64,000 bases of DNA from Mucilaginibacter cryoferens (GCF_014205845.1 NZ_JACHCR010000008.1:124001-188000), one strand, 5' to 3'; counted from the first letter of the stretch, positions 32,752-41,444 are shown. Notes: generated by a model from the sequence alone, not told the origin. Translations and numbers: made by a program.

Positions 32752-34668
32752 CTATTTTATCAGTTCCCTTACAGGTGTTTTAAAAATGCTTTTTCTGGGT
32801 TTTTGAGCATTGGGGAGGGCGTAGCAAAATGAGGCACCTTTTTGCTGGTTGCTCTCTACCCAGATACGGCCGTTCATTTTCTCGGTAAAATCGTTACAGA
32901 TCATCAGGGCCACGCCGGCGCCTTTTTCCTTTTCGTTGCTGTATTTAAGGTCGGCTTTAAAATTGAAAATGCCGGGTAGTTTTTCGGCAGAAATTCCTTT
33001 GCCCTCGTCTTGTACACAAACGGTAGTTTCGTTATTATCACTAAAGCCAACTATAGTAATAGTGGTGCCTCTTGGCGAAAACTTAAGGGCGTTGTGTATA
33101 AAATTACGGTTGATGAATTGTACCAGTTCTTTATCAGCGTAGAGGGTTATATTGCGGTCAATATTGTTTACCATGGTTATGTTGCAGTCTTCGGCCATGG
33201 CTTTAAATGTTTGCAGGGCTTCATCAATTAAATCTCTAAGGGGGAGCGAAACGGGGGCATAGCTAAAGCCCGATAGCTGCTGCTTTATCCACTGCAAAAT
33301 ATTTTCGAAAATCTCTAATGATATATTGGATGAGTGCTCCATGCTTTCTACCAGCGTCATCAGCTCTTCGCGGGTAAGTGCGTCGGCATCTTTTAATACC
33401 GTAGCTAATGTTTTCAGGGTACCAATCGGCTGCCTGAAATCATGCGCCAGTATGGATACCAGGCGGTTGTTAAACTCGTGGTCAACTTCCAGTTTTTGGT
33501 TACGTGCCTGCACGGTGCGGTTAAGTTCTTCCAGGGTTTGGTTGTGTTTTTGTTTTAAAATATATAACCTGTAAAATATTACCAGGGATAGTGCAGTAAG
33601 TAGTAATAGAAAGCCGAAAACCAATAGTAATGTGTTGCGCCCCTCGGCGCGTATTGTAAGTGCCTCAATTTGTTGATCTTTTATGGCGTAATCAATATAG
33701 TCGAAACCGGAGGTGTTGGTGAATATTTCCTCATCCTCATATAATTTTAATAGTTTACCGCTGTAGCGCTTTACTTCGGGGAGGTTATTCTGGTTAATGT
33801 AGACGTCGTAAAGCCTTTTGCCAAATATTTTGTCGTAAAAATGGTAACCTTTTAAATTGGATATGCCAAGCCCCTGTTTGTAATAGTCAATAGCTTTTAC
33901 GCTATCGGTAATAATAAACATATCGCCCAGGTTTTGGAGAATATCGAGGGTAACGTAGTTTACTTCCATAGCTATGCCTTCGGCGGCGGCTTTTTGCAAT
34001 AACGCTATTCCTTTCTCACGCTCACCGTTTTTAAAGTACAGCTTGGCCTGTATCTGGTCTGTAACCAGTAGTACGCGTTCATCTTTGTATTTGGTGGCTA
34101 TCTGCCGGGCTTTTTGCAGATAGGCTGTTGTAAGCTCGTTGCTAAGCTGCCCGGGATATAAAAGCAGGTAGTTGCAGTACACCAGGCTCATAATGGAGTC
34201 TCTTTTAAGCGTAATGCCTAGCGCTATGGCCTGTTTTAAGTTTTCAACCGCCTTTGCATCTTCTTTGCGTTCATTAAATACCAGGGCAATATTCATGAGG
34301 CCCTGAATAATATTAACAGAATCGTGTAAGGCCACATATCGTTGATAAGCATCGTTGTAATACTTTAACGAAAGTTGGAGGTTGCCCCGTAAATCATATA
34401 CTATACCAATAACGTTTATGGCATCAGCCTCGCCCTGTTTGTATTTTATACGGGCAGATATGGCGCGCGCAAGCTTGGCGTAATAAAAGGAGTTATCTAC
34501 ATTTTTTTCGTACATCAACATGCCCAGGCGGTTAAGGGCATTTATATATTTGGTACTATCGGTAATTAAAGGCAGTTCTTTCTGTATCCTGTTAATATCG
34601 TTTAACTGGCCATAACATATATTGCCGGCAAAAATCAACAGAAATAAAATTACCAGGTGTTTTCTCAT
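32752..34668 (-). CDS. TPR-containing sensor histidine kinase
   Basis: The 638-residue protein has a signal/anchor (1-20), TPR-like helical repeats (about 40-310), one TM (346-368), a coiled coil, a HisKA domain with H409 in SILAHDFRQP and a HATPase with N-box INRNFIHNALKFS and G1 DEGKGIS. This is a common Bacteroidota kinase design that senses in the periplasm with TPRs. No regulator is adjacent. A 15-nt palindrome ACAACTT-A-AAGTTGT lies 5 bp upstream of the start (34673-34687) and could be an operator. Confidence 0.9.
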   Translation of the reverse strand: MRKHLVILFLLIFAGNICYGQLNDINRIQKELPLITDSTKYINALNRLGMLMYEKNVDNSFYYAKLARAISARIKYKQGEADAINVIGIVYDLRGNLQLSLKYYNDAYQRYVALHDSVNIIQGLMNIALVFNERKEDAKAVENLKQAIALGITLKRDSIMSLVYCNYLLLYPGQLSNELTTAYLQKARQIATKYKDERVLLVTDQIQAKLYFKNGEREKGIALLQKAAAEGIAMEVNYVTLDILQNLGDMFIITDSVKAIDYYKQGLGISNLKGYHFYDKIFGKRLYDVYINQNNLPEVKRYSGKLLKLYEDEEIFTNTSGFDYIDYAIKDQQIEALTIRAEGRNTLLLVFGFLLLLTALSLVIFYRLYILKQKHNQTLEELNRTVQARNQKLEVDHEFNNRLVSILAHDFRQPIGTLKTLATVLKDADALTREELMTLVESMEHSSNISLEIFENILQWIKQQLSGFSYAPVSLPLRDLIDEALQTFKAMAEDCNITMVNNIDRNITLYADKELVQFINRNFIHNALKFSPRGTTITIVGFSDNNETTVCVQDEGKGISAEKLPGIFNFKADLKYSNEKEKGAGVALMICNDFTEKMNGRIWVESNQQKGASFCYALPNAQKPRKSIFKTPVRELIK

Positions 34669-34923
34669 CTTTACAACTTAAAGTTGTTATAGGTATGTAT
34701 ACGGTATAAACTGTAAGGTGGTTTAAGATATGTAAAATTTTTATTACTAAGTTGTTTTTTGGATTATAATAATAATTAATCAATACCTGTATCACTGGCT
34801 GCTTTATTTGTTTTTACCTTGTTTGAAAGGTATGTAAGGCAGGCGTAAGGCGTTGTTATTTAAATAAAAAGAGTAATGGCAGGTTGCGCCAGTGTTAAAA
34901 TTGGCGAGACGCTATAATGTAAT

Positions 34924-34970
34924 ATGCCCAACACTAAACATATATTAAATATATGTTTAGTGTTGGGCAT
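34924..34970. repeat. 47-bp nearly perfect palindrome
   Basis: The arms are perfect over 20 bp (ATGCCCAACACTAAACATAT and its reverse complement), and ATTAAAT in the centre extends them to 23 bp around one base. It lies between the TPR-kinase start and the NUDIX-regulator stop. It could end transcription of the regulator gene, but the tails lack a T-run. A second dyad, GCCAGCC-TT-GGCTGGC (34995-35010), sits just before the NUDIX stop. Confidence 0.85.
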
Positions 34971-35015
34971 GTGCTCTGTATAATTTATAATGAAGCCAGC
35001 CTTGGCTGGCAATAT

Positions 35016-35717
35016 TTACAACGTATCCGGATTAGGGATAAAGTTCATAAATGCCTGAAATTTGGCGTAGTAATTTTGCATATTAAGCTGGTAGTAATAG
35101 GCTCCCCGTTTCGAGCCGGCTTTATCTTTATCTGTAAGCTTTATTAATAAGCCTGTAGCTAATACCCGCTTGCTGAAATTGCGTTTATCTATAGTGGTAT
35201 TAAAAACACTTTCGTACAAGATCTGTAACTGGGGGATGGTGAATTTTGTAGGTAAAAGCTCAAACAAAATAGGGTGCATGGCTGCTTTGTAGCGAATGCG
35301 CTTGCGGGCCTGCTCCACCATTTCCTGCTGATCGAATATCAGTTTGGGTACGCGTTTAAGCTGAAACCACTCGGCATGGTAATCGGCGCTTATCTGTGTT
35401 TCGTATTTATGAATATCGATAAGGGCAAAGTAAGCTACCGAAACCGTGCGCTCCATAGGGTCGCGCTGCGGATCGCCAAAAGTGTATAGTTGCTCAAGGT
35501 ATACGCCTTCCAGGCCTGTTAACTCTTTCAGAATACGATTGGCAGCCTGATCTAAGCTTTCTTCGTTTTGTACAAAGCCGCCCATCAAACTCCAGTTCCC
35601 TTTTTCGGGCTGAAAATCTCTCTTGATCAGTAATATTTTTAAAACTTCCCCATCAAAGCCAAAAATTATGCAATCTACAGCTAATAATAACCTGGTTTGT
35701 TTGGAATACTTCTGCAT
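35016..35717 (-). CDS. NUDIX-winged-helix transcriptional regulator (NrtR/AraR-like)
   Basis: The 233-residue protein joins an N-terminal NUDIX domain (about 8-140; LLLAVDCIIFGFDG, GFVQNEESLDQAANRILKELTGL where the NUDIX box is partly degenerate) to a C-terminal winged helix (about 160-225; FTIPQLQILYESVF, NFSKRVLATGLL). NUDIX regulators of this design control sugar (AraR-type) or NAD (NrtR) genes by sensing a nucleotide-like ligand. Box residues needed for hydrolysis look altered, so it is probably a sensor. Targets unknown. Confidence 0.87.
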   Translation of the reverse strand: MQKYSKQTRLLLAVDCIIFGFDGEVLKILLIKRDFQPEKGNWSLMGGFVQNEESLDQAANRILKELTGLEGVYLEQLYTFGDPQRDPMERTVSVAYFALIDIHKYETQISADYHAEWFQLKRVPKLIFDQQEMVEQARKRIRYKAAMHPILFELLPTKFTIPQLQILYESVFNTTIDKRNFSKRVLATGLLIKLTDKDKAGSKRGAYYYQLNMQNYYAKFQAFMNFIPNPDTL

Positions 35718-35775
35718 TTTATACCTTAAGGTTTATAACAAAAACAAATATATAATAACAATTGGATTATCTAAA

Positions 35776-35812
35776 ACCTCACCCAGGCCTCTCCAACCAG
35801 CTGGGCTTTAAA
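35776..35812. repeat. Partial copy of the CTCTCC/GGAGAGG intergenic repeat
   Basis: ACCTCACCCAGGCCTCTCC (from 35777), then AACCAGCTGGGCTTTAAA, is a diverged inverted copy of the repeat family at 35929-35958 and 39945-39976. Confidence 0.5.
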
Positions 35813-35928
35813 TGAGCCTATTTTATACACTAATTTGACAAATACAACCTTGCAATTAGCCAGCCCGGCTATGCAAATCGCCAATGCAAAAATTATCTAA
35901 AGCCGAATTAGTTTCTTTGCAAATTAAA

Positions 35929-35958
35929 GCCCTCTCCTTTGGAGAGGGTTGGGTGAGG
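35929..35958. repeat. Hairpin repeat CCCTCTCC-TTT-GGAGAGGG
   Basis: A perfect 8-bp stem is followed by TTGGGTGAGG, which runs to the stop codon of the yjbQ-like gene. The core, with its GGGTGAGG tail, recurs at 39945-39976, where it is translated. It is a dispersed intergenic repeat of this genome. Confidence 0.7.
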
Positions 35959-36381
35959 CTACTCGCCCCAGGCGGTTACCACCAAGTCTCTGTTCCCTCC
36001 ATAATTGCGATGCTCGCACAAATAAATGCCCTGCCAGGTGCCAAACGCCGGCCTGCCGTTACGGATAGGTACCGTTACCGAGCTACCCAGCATGGCGGCT
36101 TTTAAATGAGCGGGCATATCGTCGGAGCCTTCATCATCGTGGCGGTAGTCGGGGTCGTTTTCTGGAACGGCCTTGTTAAAATACATTTCAAAATCCATGC
36201 GCACGGTTGGGTCGGCATTTTCATTAATAGTGAGGGATGCCGATGTATGCTGTATAAAAACCTGCAGCATACCCACACGCATGTTGGCTATTTGGGGCAA
36301 CGCCTGTAAAACTTCGGCAGTAATTAAATGAAAGCCGCGTTTCCGTTCGCGCAGGCGTATGGCTTGCTGATGTATTTGCAT
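35959..36381 (-). CDS. YjbQ family protein (UPF0047)
   Basis: The 140-residue protein has the UPF0047 signatures: FIQHTSASLTINENADP, DPDYRHDDEGSDDMPAHLKAAMLG and GTWQGIYLCEHRNYGGNRDLVVTAWGE, including the metal-binding His and Glu cluster. E. coli YjbQ has weak thiamine-phosphate synthase activity in vitro; the true role is unclear. It is monocistronic and its stop touches a dispersed repeat. Confidence 0.92.
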   Translation of the reverse strand: MQIHQQAIRLRERKRGFHLITAEVLQALPQIANMRVGMLQVFIQHTSASLTINENADPTVRMDFEMYFNKAVPENDPDYRHDDEGSDDMPAHLKAAMLGSSVTVPIRNGRPAFGTWQGIYLCEHRNYGGNRDLVVTAWGE

Positions 36382-36685
36382 GGTTAATAAATGTACCTAA
36401 TTAAAATTGTTGGTATGGCGCTTAAATAGCACAATAGCCTACATGTTTCGGCAAATATAGTTCCTTCTGCCCAAGGCTTAAAGCACTTTAAAAAGCGTGG
36501 GTATTTTTAGTTGTATTACTTGCTATTGCAAGGGTACATAACAACAGTGTTCTTCCCAAAAAAGCCTTGTTCCTTACTCCAAAAATCCTTACTCCAAAAA
36601 ATCGAAGATTTTTTCTTACTTTTCTGTAACCAATTAAAATTACGGCGGTCTCCAATATATAAATTAACGCAACTAAGCCTTTTTT
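36382..36685. other. Intergenic region with CCTTACTCC-type repeat
   Basis: This 304-bp divergent gap holds a degenerate repeat tract (36550-36625: CCTTGTTCCTTACTCC, ATCCTTACTCC) ending in the hairpin AAAAAATC-GAA-GATTTTTT. The ECF operon promoter must lie near 36640-36680 but is not obvious. Confidence 0.45.
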
Positions 36686-37237
36686 TTGAACGCATTAAGT
36701 GATAATACAATAATGCTCCGGGTAAAAGCCGGAGATCTGGATAGGATGGGGCTGCTGTTCCAAAGGCATTACCGCGCCTTGTATGGCTTCCTGTTCCACA
36801 TGACCTATCAGCGCGAGGCCAGCGAGGATATGGTGCAAACTGTGTTTTATAAAATGCTGCGGTATCGTAACAGCTTTACCGGCGAGGGTGAGTTTATGGC
36901 CTGGATGTACCAGATAGCACGTAATGTATTAAAGGATAACGCCAAAAAAGGCAATAAACAAGGCCTGCACTTTGATGCCGGCGACATGGCCGACAGGCTG
37001 CCCGGGGGCACAAGCGCCGATGAGCAGCTGGAGAAAAAACAGGCAAACGCCGGGCTACATAAAGCAATGGAAAAGCTAAGCACCGATAACCGGGAGATAT
37101 TAACGCTGAGCCGTTTCCAGGAACTGAAGTACCTGGAGATTGGGCACATATTGGGCATCACAGAAGGGGCCGCTAAAGTACGCGCCTTTAGGGCCATGCA
37201 GGAGTTGAAAGATATTTATACCAAAATGGAACGTTAA
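36686..37237 (+). CDS. ECF-type RNA polymerase sigma factor
   Basis: The 183-residue protein has sigma region 2 (about 15-95; LLFQRHYRALYGFLFHMT, EDMVQTVFYKMLRY, WMYQIARNVLKD) and region 4 (about 125-178; LSTDNREILTLSRFQELKYLEIGHILGITEGAAKVR). The start is a TTG; the first ATG (36713) removes SDNTIM, which is usually conserved, so TTG is preferred. It begins a four-gene operon with its anti-sigma factor, 5 bp downstream, and two DUF4097 proteins. Confidence 0.9.
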   Translation: MNALSDNTIMLRVKAGDLDRMGLLFQRHYRALYGFLFHMTYQREASEDMVQTVFYKMLRYRNSFTGEGEFMAWMYQIARNVLKDNAKKGNKQGLHFDAGDMADRLPGGTSADEQLEKKQANAGLHKAMEKLSTDNREILTLSRFQELKYLEIGHILGITEGAAKVRAFRAMQELKDIYTKMER

Positions 37238-37242
37238 AAAAG

Positions 37243-38061
37243 ATGAAGATGAATTGTGCGCAATACGAAGAGGAATTTAGCAGCTATATGAACAACCAGC
37301 TAACCGCTGCCCAACAGGTTGAGTTTGAACAGCACATTGCCGGCTGCGAAGGCTGCCTGCAAGAGCTAACCGCCATGCAGCAGGTTTGGAGTTTGATGGG
37401 CGACATGGAAGTACCGGAACCCGGCGCCCACATGGAAGTTAAGTTTGAAGCAATGCTGGCCACCTTTAAACAATCTGTAGCCGAGAAAAAAGCAAGCTTT
37501 AGCATTAAAGAACAATTTGCCCGCCTGTGGCAATGGCAGCCTAAATGGCCGTTGGCATATAGCTTTGTAATTATATTAATAAGCTTTAGTTGTGGATATT
37601 GGGTGTTTAAAGGCAGTACTACAGGTAAACAGGATGAGCAATTGCAGGCGCTTACATCGCAGGTGCATGAGTTGAAGCAAACCATGATGCTGGCCTTGCT
37701 GGAGAATCCTTCGGCATCTGAAAGGATAAGGGGGGTAAGCTATACCAGCGAGATAAAACATGCCGATAAGGAGGTAATAGATGCCTTATTTGCCACGCTA
37801 AATAACGACCCTAATGTGAATGTGCGCTTAAGCACTTTAGATGCCTTAACTCACCTGGCTGCACACCCCGAAGTGCGGCAGGGACTGATAGCATCCATCG
37901 TTCAGCAAGATTCACCTTTGCTGCAATTGGCCATTGCCGATGTGATGCTGAAGCTGCAGGAAAAAGGATCGGTAAACTCGTTTAAACAGCTATTGAAACA
38001 AAAAGACCTTAACCCGGGTGTAAAGGATAAAATAAAGCAAACCATAACACAACTCATTTAA
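37243..38061 (+). CDS. Anti-sigma factor with zinc-finger-like domain and HEAT repeats
   Basis: The 272-residue protein has an N-terminal anti-sigma domain (CAQYEEEFSSYMNNQL, FEQHIAGCEGCLQEL: the HxxxCxxC pattern of zinc-binding anti-sigmas), one TM (about 102-122) and a C-terminal region of HEAT-like helical repeats (VNVRLSTLDALTHLAAHPEVR..., LAIADVMLKLQEKGS). It should tether the ECF sigma to the membrane until a periplasmic signal acts. It is translationally close to the sigma gene. Confidence 0.87.
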   Translation: MKMNCAQYEEEFSSYMNNQLTAAQQVEFEQHIAGCEGCLQELTAMQQVWSLMGDMEVPEPGAHMEVKFEAMLATFKQSVAEKKASFSIKEQFARLWQWQPKWPLAYSFVIILISFSCGYWVFKGSTTGKQDEQLQALTSQVHELKQTMMLALLENPSASERIRGVSYTSEIKHADKEVIDALFATLNNDPNVNVRLSTLDALTHLAAHPEVRQGLIASIVQQDSPLLQLAIADVMLKLQEKGSVNSFKQLLKQKDLNPGVKDKIKQTITQLI

Positions 38062-38072
38062 AAACCATATTT

Positions 38073-38924
38073 ATGAAACCAGTTTTATTTGCCGTATTGT
38101 CGGCACTCGGGCTGTGCCTTGCCCAAAATGGCGTGCAGGCGCAGGAGTATAAGGAGCATATAACCAAACAGTTTACCGTAAACGGCGGCACCGTAGCCGT
38201 ATACAATATATGGGGAACCATTAAGGTAGAAGGCTACAGCGGCAATAAAGTGCTGATGGAGGTAGACGAAACCATTAAAGGCAAAACCCAGGCCGATGTA
38301 GACCAGGCCAAAAAAGAAGTGAAACTGGGGTTTGACCAAAAGGCCGATAGTGTAATAGCTTACACCGCCGAACCTTATGATACCCGCCCTCATAATTGGA
38401 ACCATCATGACGACAGCCACCGCAGGGATTACACCGTGCATCTGGAATATACTATTAAAGTGCCTTTTAACACAAGCCTGGCGGTATCTACCGTAAACGA
38501 CGGGCATATCACCGTTAAAGATGTTTACGGCTCATTAAAAGTAAATAACGTTAACGGCTCGTTAGAGATTATTAACGCCAAAGGTACCACCATTGCTCAT
38601 ACCGTGAACGGCCCGGTAACGGTAAACTATTTGGCTGCGCCTCCGGGCGAATCATCATATTATACCATCAACGGGCAAATGAATATCACCTATCCCGCCA
38701 ACCTATCGGCCGATCTCACTTTTAAAAGCTTTAACGGCCAGTTTTTTACCGATTTTCCGGATGCTGTGGTATTGCCCAATAAAGTTGTAAAAACCGAGGC
38801 CAAAAGCGGCGCAGGTACTACCTATAAGCTAAGCACAAACTCTGATGTGCGCATAGGCTCTGGCGGTAAACTATTTAAATTTGAAACCCTTAACGGAAAT
38901 ATTTATATCAAAAAACAACAATAA
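38073..38924 (+). CDS. Exported DUF4097-family protein 1
   Basis: After a signal peptide (about 1-24), the 283-residue protein shows repeated short strands built on a V/I/F-N-G motif (VNNVNGSLEI, HTVNGPVTVNY, TINGQMNITYPANL, SFNGQFFTDF, TLNGNIYIKK), typical of DUF4097 beta-helix-like proteins. The family is often placed behind ECF sigma/anti-sigma pairs in Bacteroidota. It could sense or shield the cell envelope; no function is known. 11 bp gaps on both sides show operon structure. Confidence 0.85.
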   Translation: MKPVLFAVLSALGLCLAQNGVQAQEYKEHITKQFTVNGGTVAVYNIWGTIKVEGYSGNKVLMEVDETIKGKTQADVDQAKKEVKLGFDQKADSVIAYTAEPYDTRPHNWNHHDDSHRRDYTVHLEYTIKVPFNTSLAVSTVNDGHITVKDVYGSLKVNNVNGSLEIINAKGTTIAHTVNGPVTVNYLAAPPGESSYYTINGQMNITYPANLSADLTFKSFNGQFFTDFPDAVVLPNKVVKTEAKSGAGTTYKLSTNSDVRIGSGGKLFKFETLNGNIYIKKQQ

Positions 38925-38935
38925 TAAACGATAAG

Positions 38936-39748
38936 ATGAAAGCGATAAATTTTTTAAGTGTACTTGCTGTAGCCATGCTGTTAACAGCCCGCCTGTGGGC
39001 ACAAGATCAATTAGTGGTACCCTTAAGCGAGCCCGGTAAACCATATAAACTGAATGTAGGTTTAATAGATGGATCGATAACCGTGATAGGTTACGAGGGT
39101 AAAAGTATTGTTGTTGAAGGGCAGCTTGACGAGAAACGCAAAGAGCGCGATAAAGAAAAGGAAAAGCCAGCCGGCATGCACCGCCTCAATAGTAGTGGGA
39201 TGGATATCAGCGCCCAGGAAAACAATAACCAGGTTACCATACACAGCAGTATAGGCAAACCCGTTAACCTCACTATAAAAGTGCCTAAAACCACAGCTAC
39301 ATTTCAAATATCTACCGTAAACGGCGGCGATATCACCGGCAGTAACCTGGATGGCCAGCTGGAAGTAACCAATGTAAACGGCTCTATAAAACTAACCGAT
39401 ATCACCGGCTCGGTAGTAGCCACAACGGTGAACGGCCCGGTTATAGTAACTTTCAGATCGATAGACCCAAAGGCGGCCATGGCTTTCTCTACCCTTAACG
39501 GTAAAATAGATGTAACCTTCCCGGCAAATCTTAAAGCCAACGTGAAGCTAAAATCAGACCATGGCGATATTTTTACCGATTTTGATGTAGTAACCGATCA
39601 GCATAAACCCAACGTAACCCGCACCAGCAAAGATGGCATGTACGGTCTTAAGGTTGACGAGTGGGTATACGGCAAAATAGCAGGCGGCGGTCCCGAACTG
39701 ATGATGAAAACCACCTTCGGCGGGGTTTATATCAGAAAGGCGAAATAA
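38936..39748 (+). CDS. Exported DUF4097-family protein 2
   Basis: This 270-residue paralogue of the preceding gene has a signal peptide (about 1-22, ARLWAQD) and the same NG-strand repeats (STVNGGDITGSN, TNVNGSIKLTDI, TTVNGPVIVTF, STLNGKIDVTFPANL). It has a lysine/glutamate-rich insertion around 65-85. Last gene of the ECF operon; the perfect hairpin at 39759-39809 lies 11 bp past its stop. Confidence 0.85.
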   Translation: MKAINFLSVLAVAMLLTARLWAQDQLVVPLSEPGKPYKLNVGLIDGSITVIGYEGKSIVVEGQLDEKRKERDKEKEKPAGMHRLNSSGMDISAQENNNQVTIHSSIGKPVNLTIKVPKTTATFQISTVNGGDITGSNLDGQLEVTNVNGSIKLTDITGSVVATTVNGPVIVTFRSIDPKAAMAFSTLNGKIDVTFPANLKANVKLKSDHGDIFTDFDVVTDQHKPNVTRTSKDGMYGLKVDEWVYGKIAGGGPELMMKTTFGGVYIRKAK

Positions 39749-39758
39749 TTAATTTGAA

Positions 39759-39809
39759 GATTTGAGAATTTGAAAATGTAAATTAAACTCATTTTCAAAT
39801 TCTCAAATC
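39759..39809. repeat. Perfect 20-bp stem hairpin, TTTGAGAATTTGAA family
   Basis: GATTTGAGAATTTGAAAATG and its exact reverse complement are separated by 11 nt. It belongs to the same AT-rich family as 27661-27812 and may end the ECF operon's transcript, although no T-run follows. Confidence 0.85.
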
Positions 39810-39924
39810 ATTCTCTTTTGCCCCCGCGAGGTTAGCGTAGCATAACTCGTGGGTTAAATGATTTAAGCCTTTGGCTTAACTTCAGCTGAAAGCCCTCTAT
39901 AGCTACGTTTATATTTTGATTTAC

Positions 39925-40266
39925 TTACAGTAAAATTTTCAGAACTCTTTCCTTTGGAGAGGGCAGGGTGAGGCTCTGCATATTAGTAAACCACCTGTTC
40001 ACCCATTCCCTTAATGCCTCCAGTAATCCCTGCTTTTTTACCGGGTAAACAGCCGACTCTTCAATGGGAGGCCGGCTATCCGGCGGGGTATCTATCTCCT
40101 GCATTTCTACCAGGATGCTTTCGCGGATGGCGGGGTCGCGGTTTACAATATCATCCAGTTCGGTAAGCTCGTTAAAGGTAGCAGTGCCGTTTTTTTGTCG
40201 TTTAATCAGTATGTCGAAACGGTCTTGTAAAAAAGTACGTCGTTCCAGTTGTTTGTGGTGCTTCAT
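39925..40266 (-). CDS. Small hypothetical protein with repeat-encoded C-terminus
   Basis: The 113-residue protein is not recognised; it is charged and helical (LERRTFLQDRFDILIKRQKNG, NELTELDDIVNRDPAIRESIL) with no membrane helix. Its last 17 or so residues (QSLTLPSPKERVLKILL) are translated from the GGAGAGG dispersed repeat at 39945-39976, which has probably replaced the original end. It is monocistronic, and the ORF start has ordinary upstream DNA. Confidence 0.6.
   Translation of the reverse strand: MKHHKQLERRTFLQDRFDILIKRQKNGTATFNELTELDDIVNRDPAIRESILVEMQEIDTPPDSRPPIEESAVYPVKKQGLLEALREWVNRWFTNMQSLTLPSPKERVLKILL
39945..39976. repeat. CTTTCC/GGAGAGGG dispersed repeat inside an ORF end
   Basis: CTTTCCTTTGGAGAGGG, followed by CAGGGTGAGGCT, is a copy of the 35929-35958 hairpin repeat. 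Here it lies inside the last codons of the 113-residue protein on the minus strand. Confidence 0.7.
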
Positions 40267-40475
40267 GGTGCTTCCCCTAATGTACTATACTAAGCAAACT
40301 AAATGCCATGCTTATATTTATTTGATTTTTAGATATTTACATTTTTAAAACTTCAAATTTGTTCAGTTTTGATACAGCAGATGTACGCTTTTGGACAAAT
40401 TAGCGGCGGCACTATCCGATCTTTCTTTAAAACGAATTTTATTTGTTTTCTTAATCACAAATCATAACTTCACTG

Positions 40476-40485
40476 CCCCCCCCCC
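40476..40485. repeat. C10 homopolymer tract upstream of the RsbQ-like gene
   Basis: Ten consecutive C residues lie 41 bp before the hydrolase ATG, in otherwise AT-rich DNA, roughly where a core promoter would sit. Such tracts change length by slippage and can alter promoter spacing. Confidence 0.8.
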
Positions 40486-40525
40486 TAACTAACCATTTAA
40501 CCGATACTTACTGTTGATTTTTTGT

Positions 40526-41332
40526 ATGACTCCCGCAATTCAAGAAAAGAACAATGTTACCATTGAAGGTAACCTTAATGCGCCCGAAACACTGGTGTTT
40601 GCCCATGGTTTTGGTACCGACCAAACCGCCTGGAACTGGGTAAAAGAAGCCTTTAAAGATGATTACCGCCTGGTATTATATGATAACGTTGGCGCTGGCA
40701 GTGCCAATCCGGATGCTTATAGTTCCATTAAATACAACCATATTGGTACATATGCCGATGATATGCTGCGTATTCTGGCCGATCTGAAATTATATAACGC
40801 CACTATCATTGCGCATTCTGTAAGCTCGATGGTTACCTTACTGGCGGCTAATAAGGCCCCCGAATATTTTGGTAAAATGGTTTTTATTGGGGCTTCACCA
40901 CGTTATATCAATGACGAAAGCACAGGCTACACGGGTGGCTTTACTCAAACAGCACTTGATAGCATGTACGATACCATGACCAATAATTATTATGCATGGG
41001 TAAGTGGCTTTTCGGCATACGCTATGGGTAACCCGCAGCAACCCGAACTGGGCGAGCATTTTGCTTATACGCTATCGGCCATAAGACCAGATATTGCCCT
41101 GTCTGTAGCCAAAGTGATCTTCGAGTCTGATTTGCGCAGCGAGATAGGTAAACTGGATAAAGAAGTACTGTTGCTGCAAACCAAAGAGGATATTGCAGTG
41201 CCCCTGGCGGTAGCCGAGTACCTGTTGGATAACATTAAAGGAAGTAGGCTGAAAATAATAAAGGCAACCGGCCATTTCCCGCACATTAGCGCGCCTAAAG
41301 AAGTAATAGCCGCCATCAAATCATTTATCTGA
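40526..41332 (+). CDS. Alpha/beta hydrolase, RsbQ-like
   Basis: The 268-residue protein has the RsbQ-type alpha/beta hydrolase fold: oxyanion FAHGFGTDQTAW, nucleophile Ser in IIAHSVSSMV, the acid in LLLQTKEDIAVP and the His in ATGHFPHIS. RsbQ and the plant strigolactone/karrikin receptors share this fold. In Bacillus RsbQ supports RsbP in stress signalling; no partner phosphatase is adjacent here. An in-frame TTG four codons upstream exists, but ATG 40526 fits the family. Confidence 0.87.
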   Translation: MTPAIQEKNNVTIEGNLNAPETLVFAHGFGTDQTAWNWVKEAFKDDYRLVLYDNVGAGSANPDAYSSIKYNHIGTYADDMLRILADLKLYNATIIAHSVSSMVTLLAANKAPEYFGKMVFIGASPRYINDESTGYTGGFTQTALDSMYDTMTNNYYAWVSGFSAYAMGNPQQPELGEHFAYTLSAIRPDIALSVAKVIFESDLRSEIGKLDKEVLLLQTKEDIAVPLAVAEYLLDNIKGSRLKIIKATGHFPHISAPKEVIAAIKSFI

Positions 41333-41402
41333 TAGTTCTAAAAGAAGTACAACCCTGGCGGCTACTCTTTTTTGAAGTAAATGCCTGCCGGGTAAAACCG
41401 GC

Positions 41403-41436
41403 TTATTATTTATTACGTTTTTATAATAAATAATAA
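41403..41436. promoter_or_regulatory. Perfect 13-bp inverted repeat at the XRE start, candidate operator
   Basis: TTATTATTTATTA (41403-41415) and TAATAAATAATAA (41424-41436) are exact inverse copies with an 8-bp spacer, ending 8 bp before the XRE regulator's ATG. That is the usual place for an autoregulatory operator. Simple A/T composition makes chance less negligible. Confidence 0.5.
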
Positions 41437-41444
41437 ACCGACCA

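Noticed and set aside
35884..36105. 73-codon plus-strand frame with LSFGEGWVRL
   Set aside because: It is translated from the GGAGAGGG dispersed repeat and from antisense of the yjbQ-like gene.
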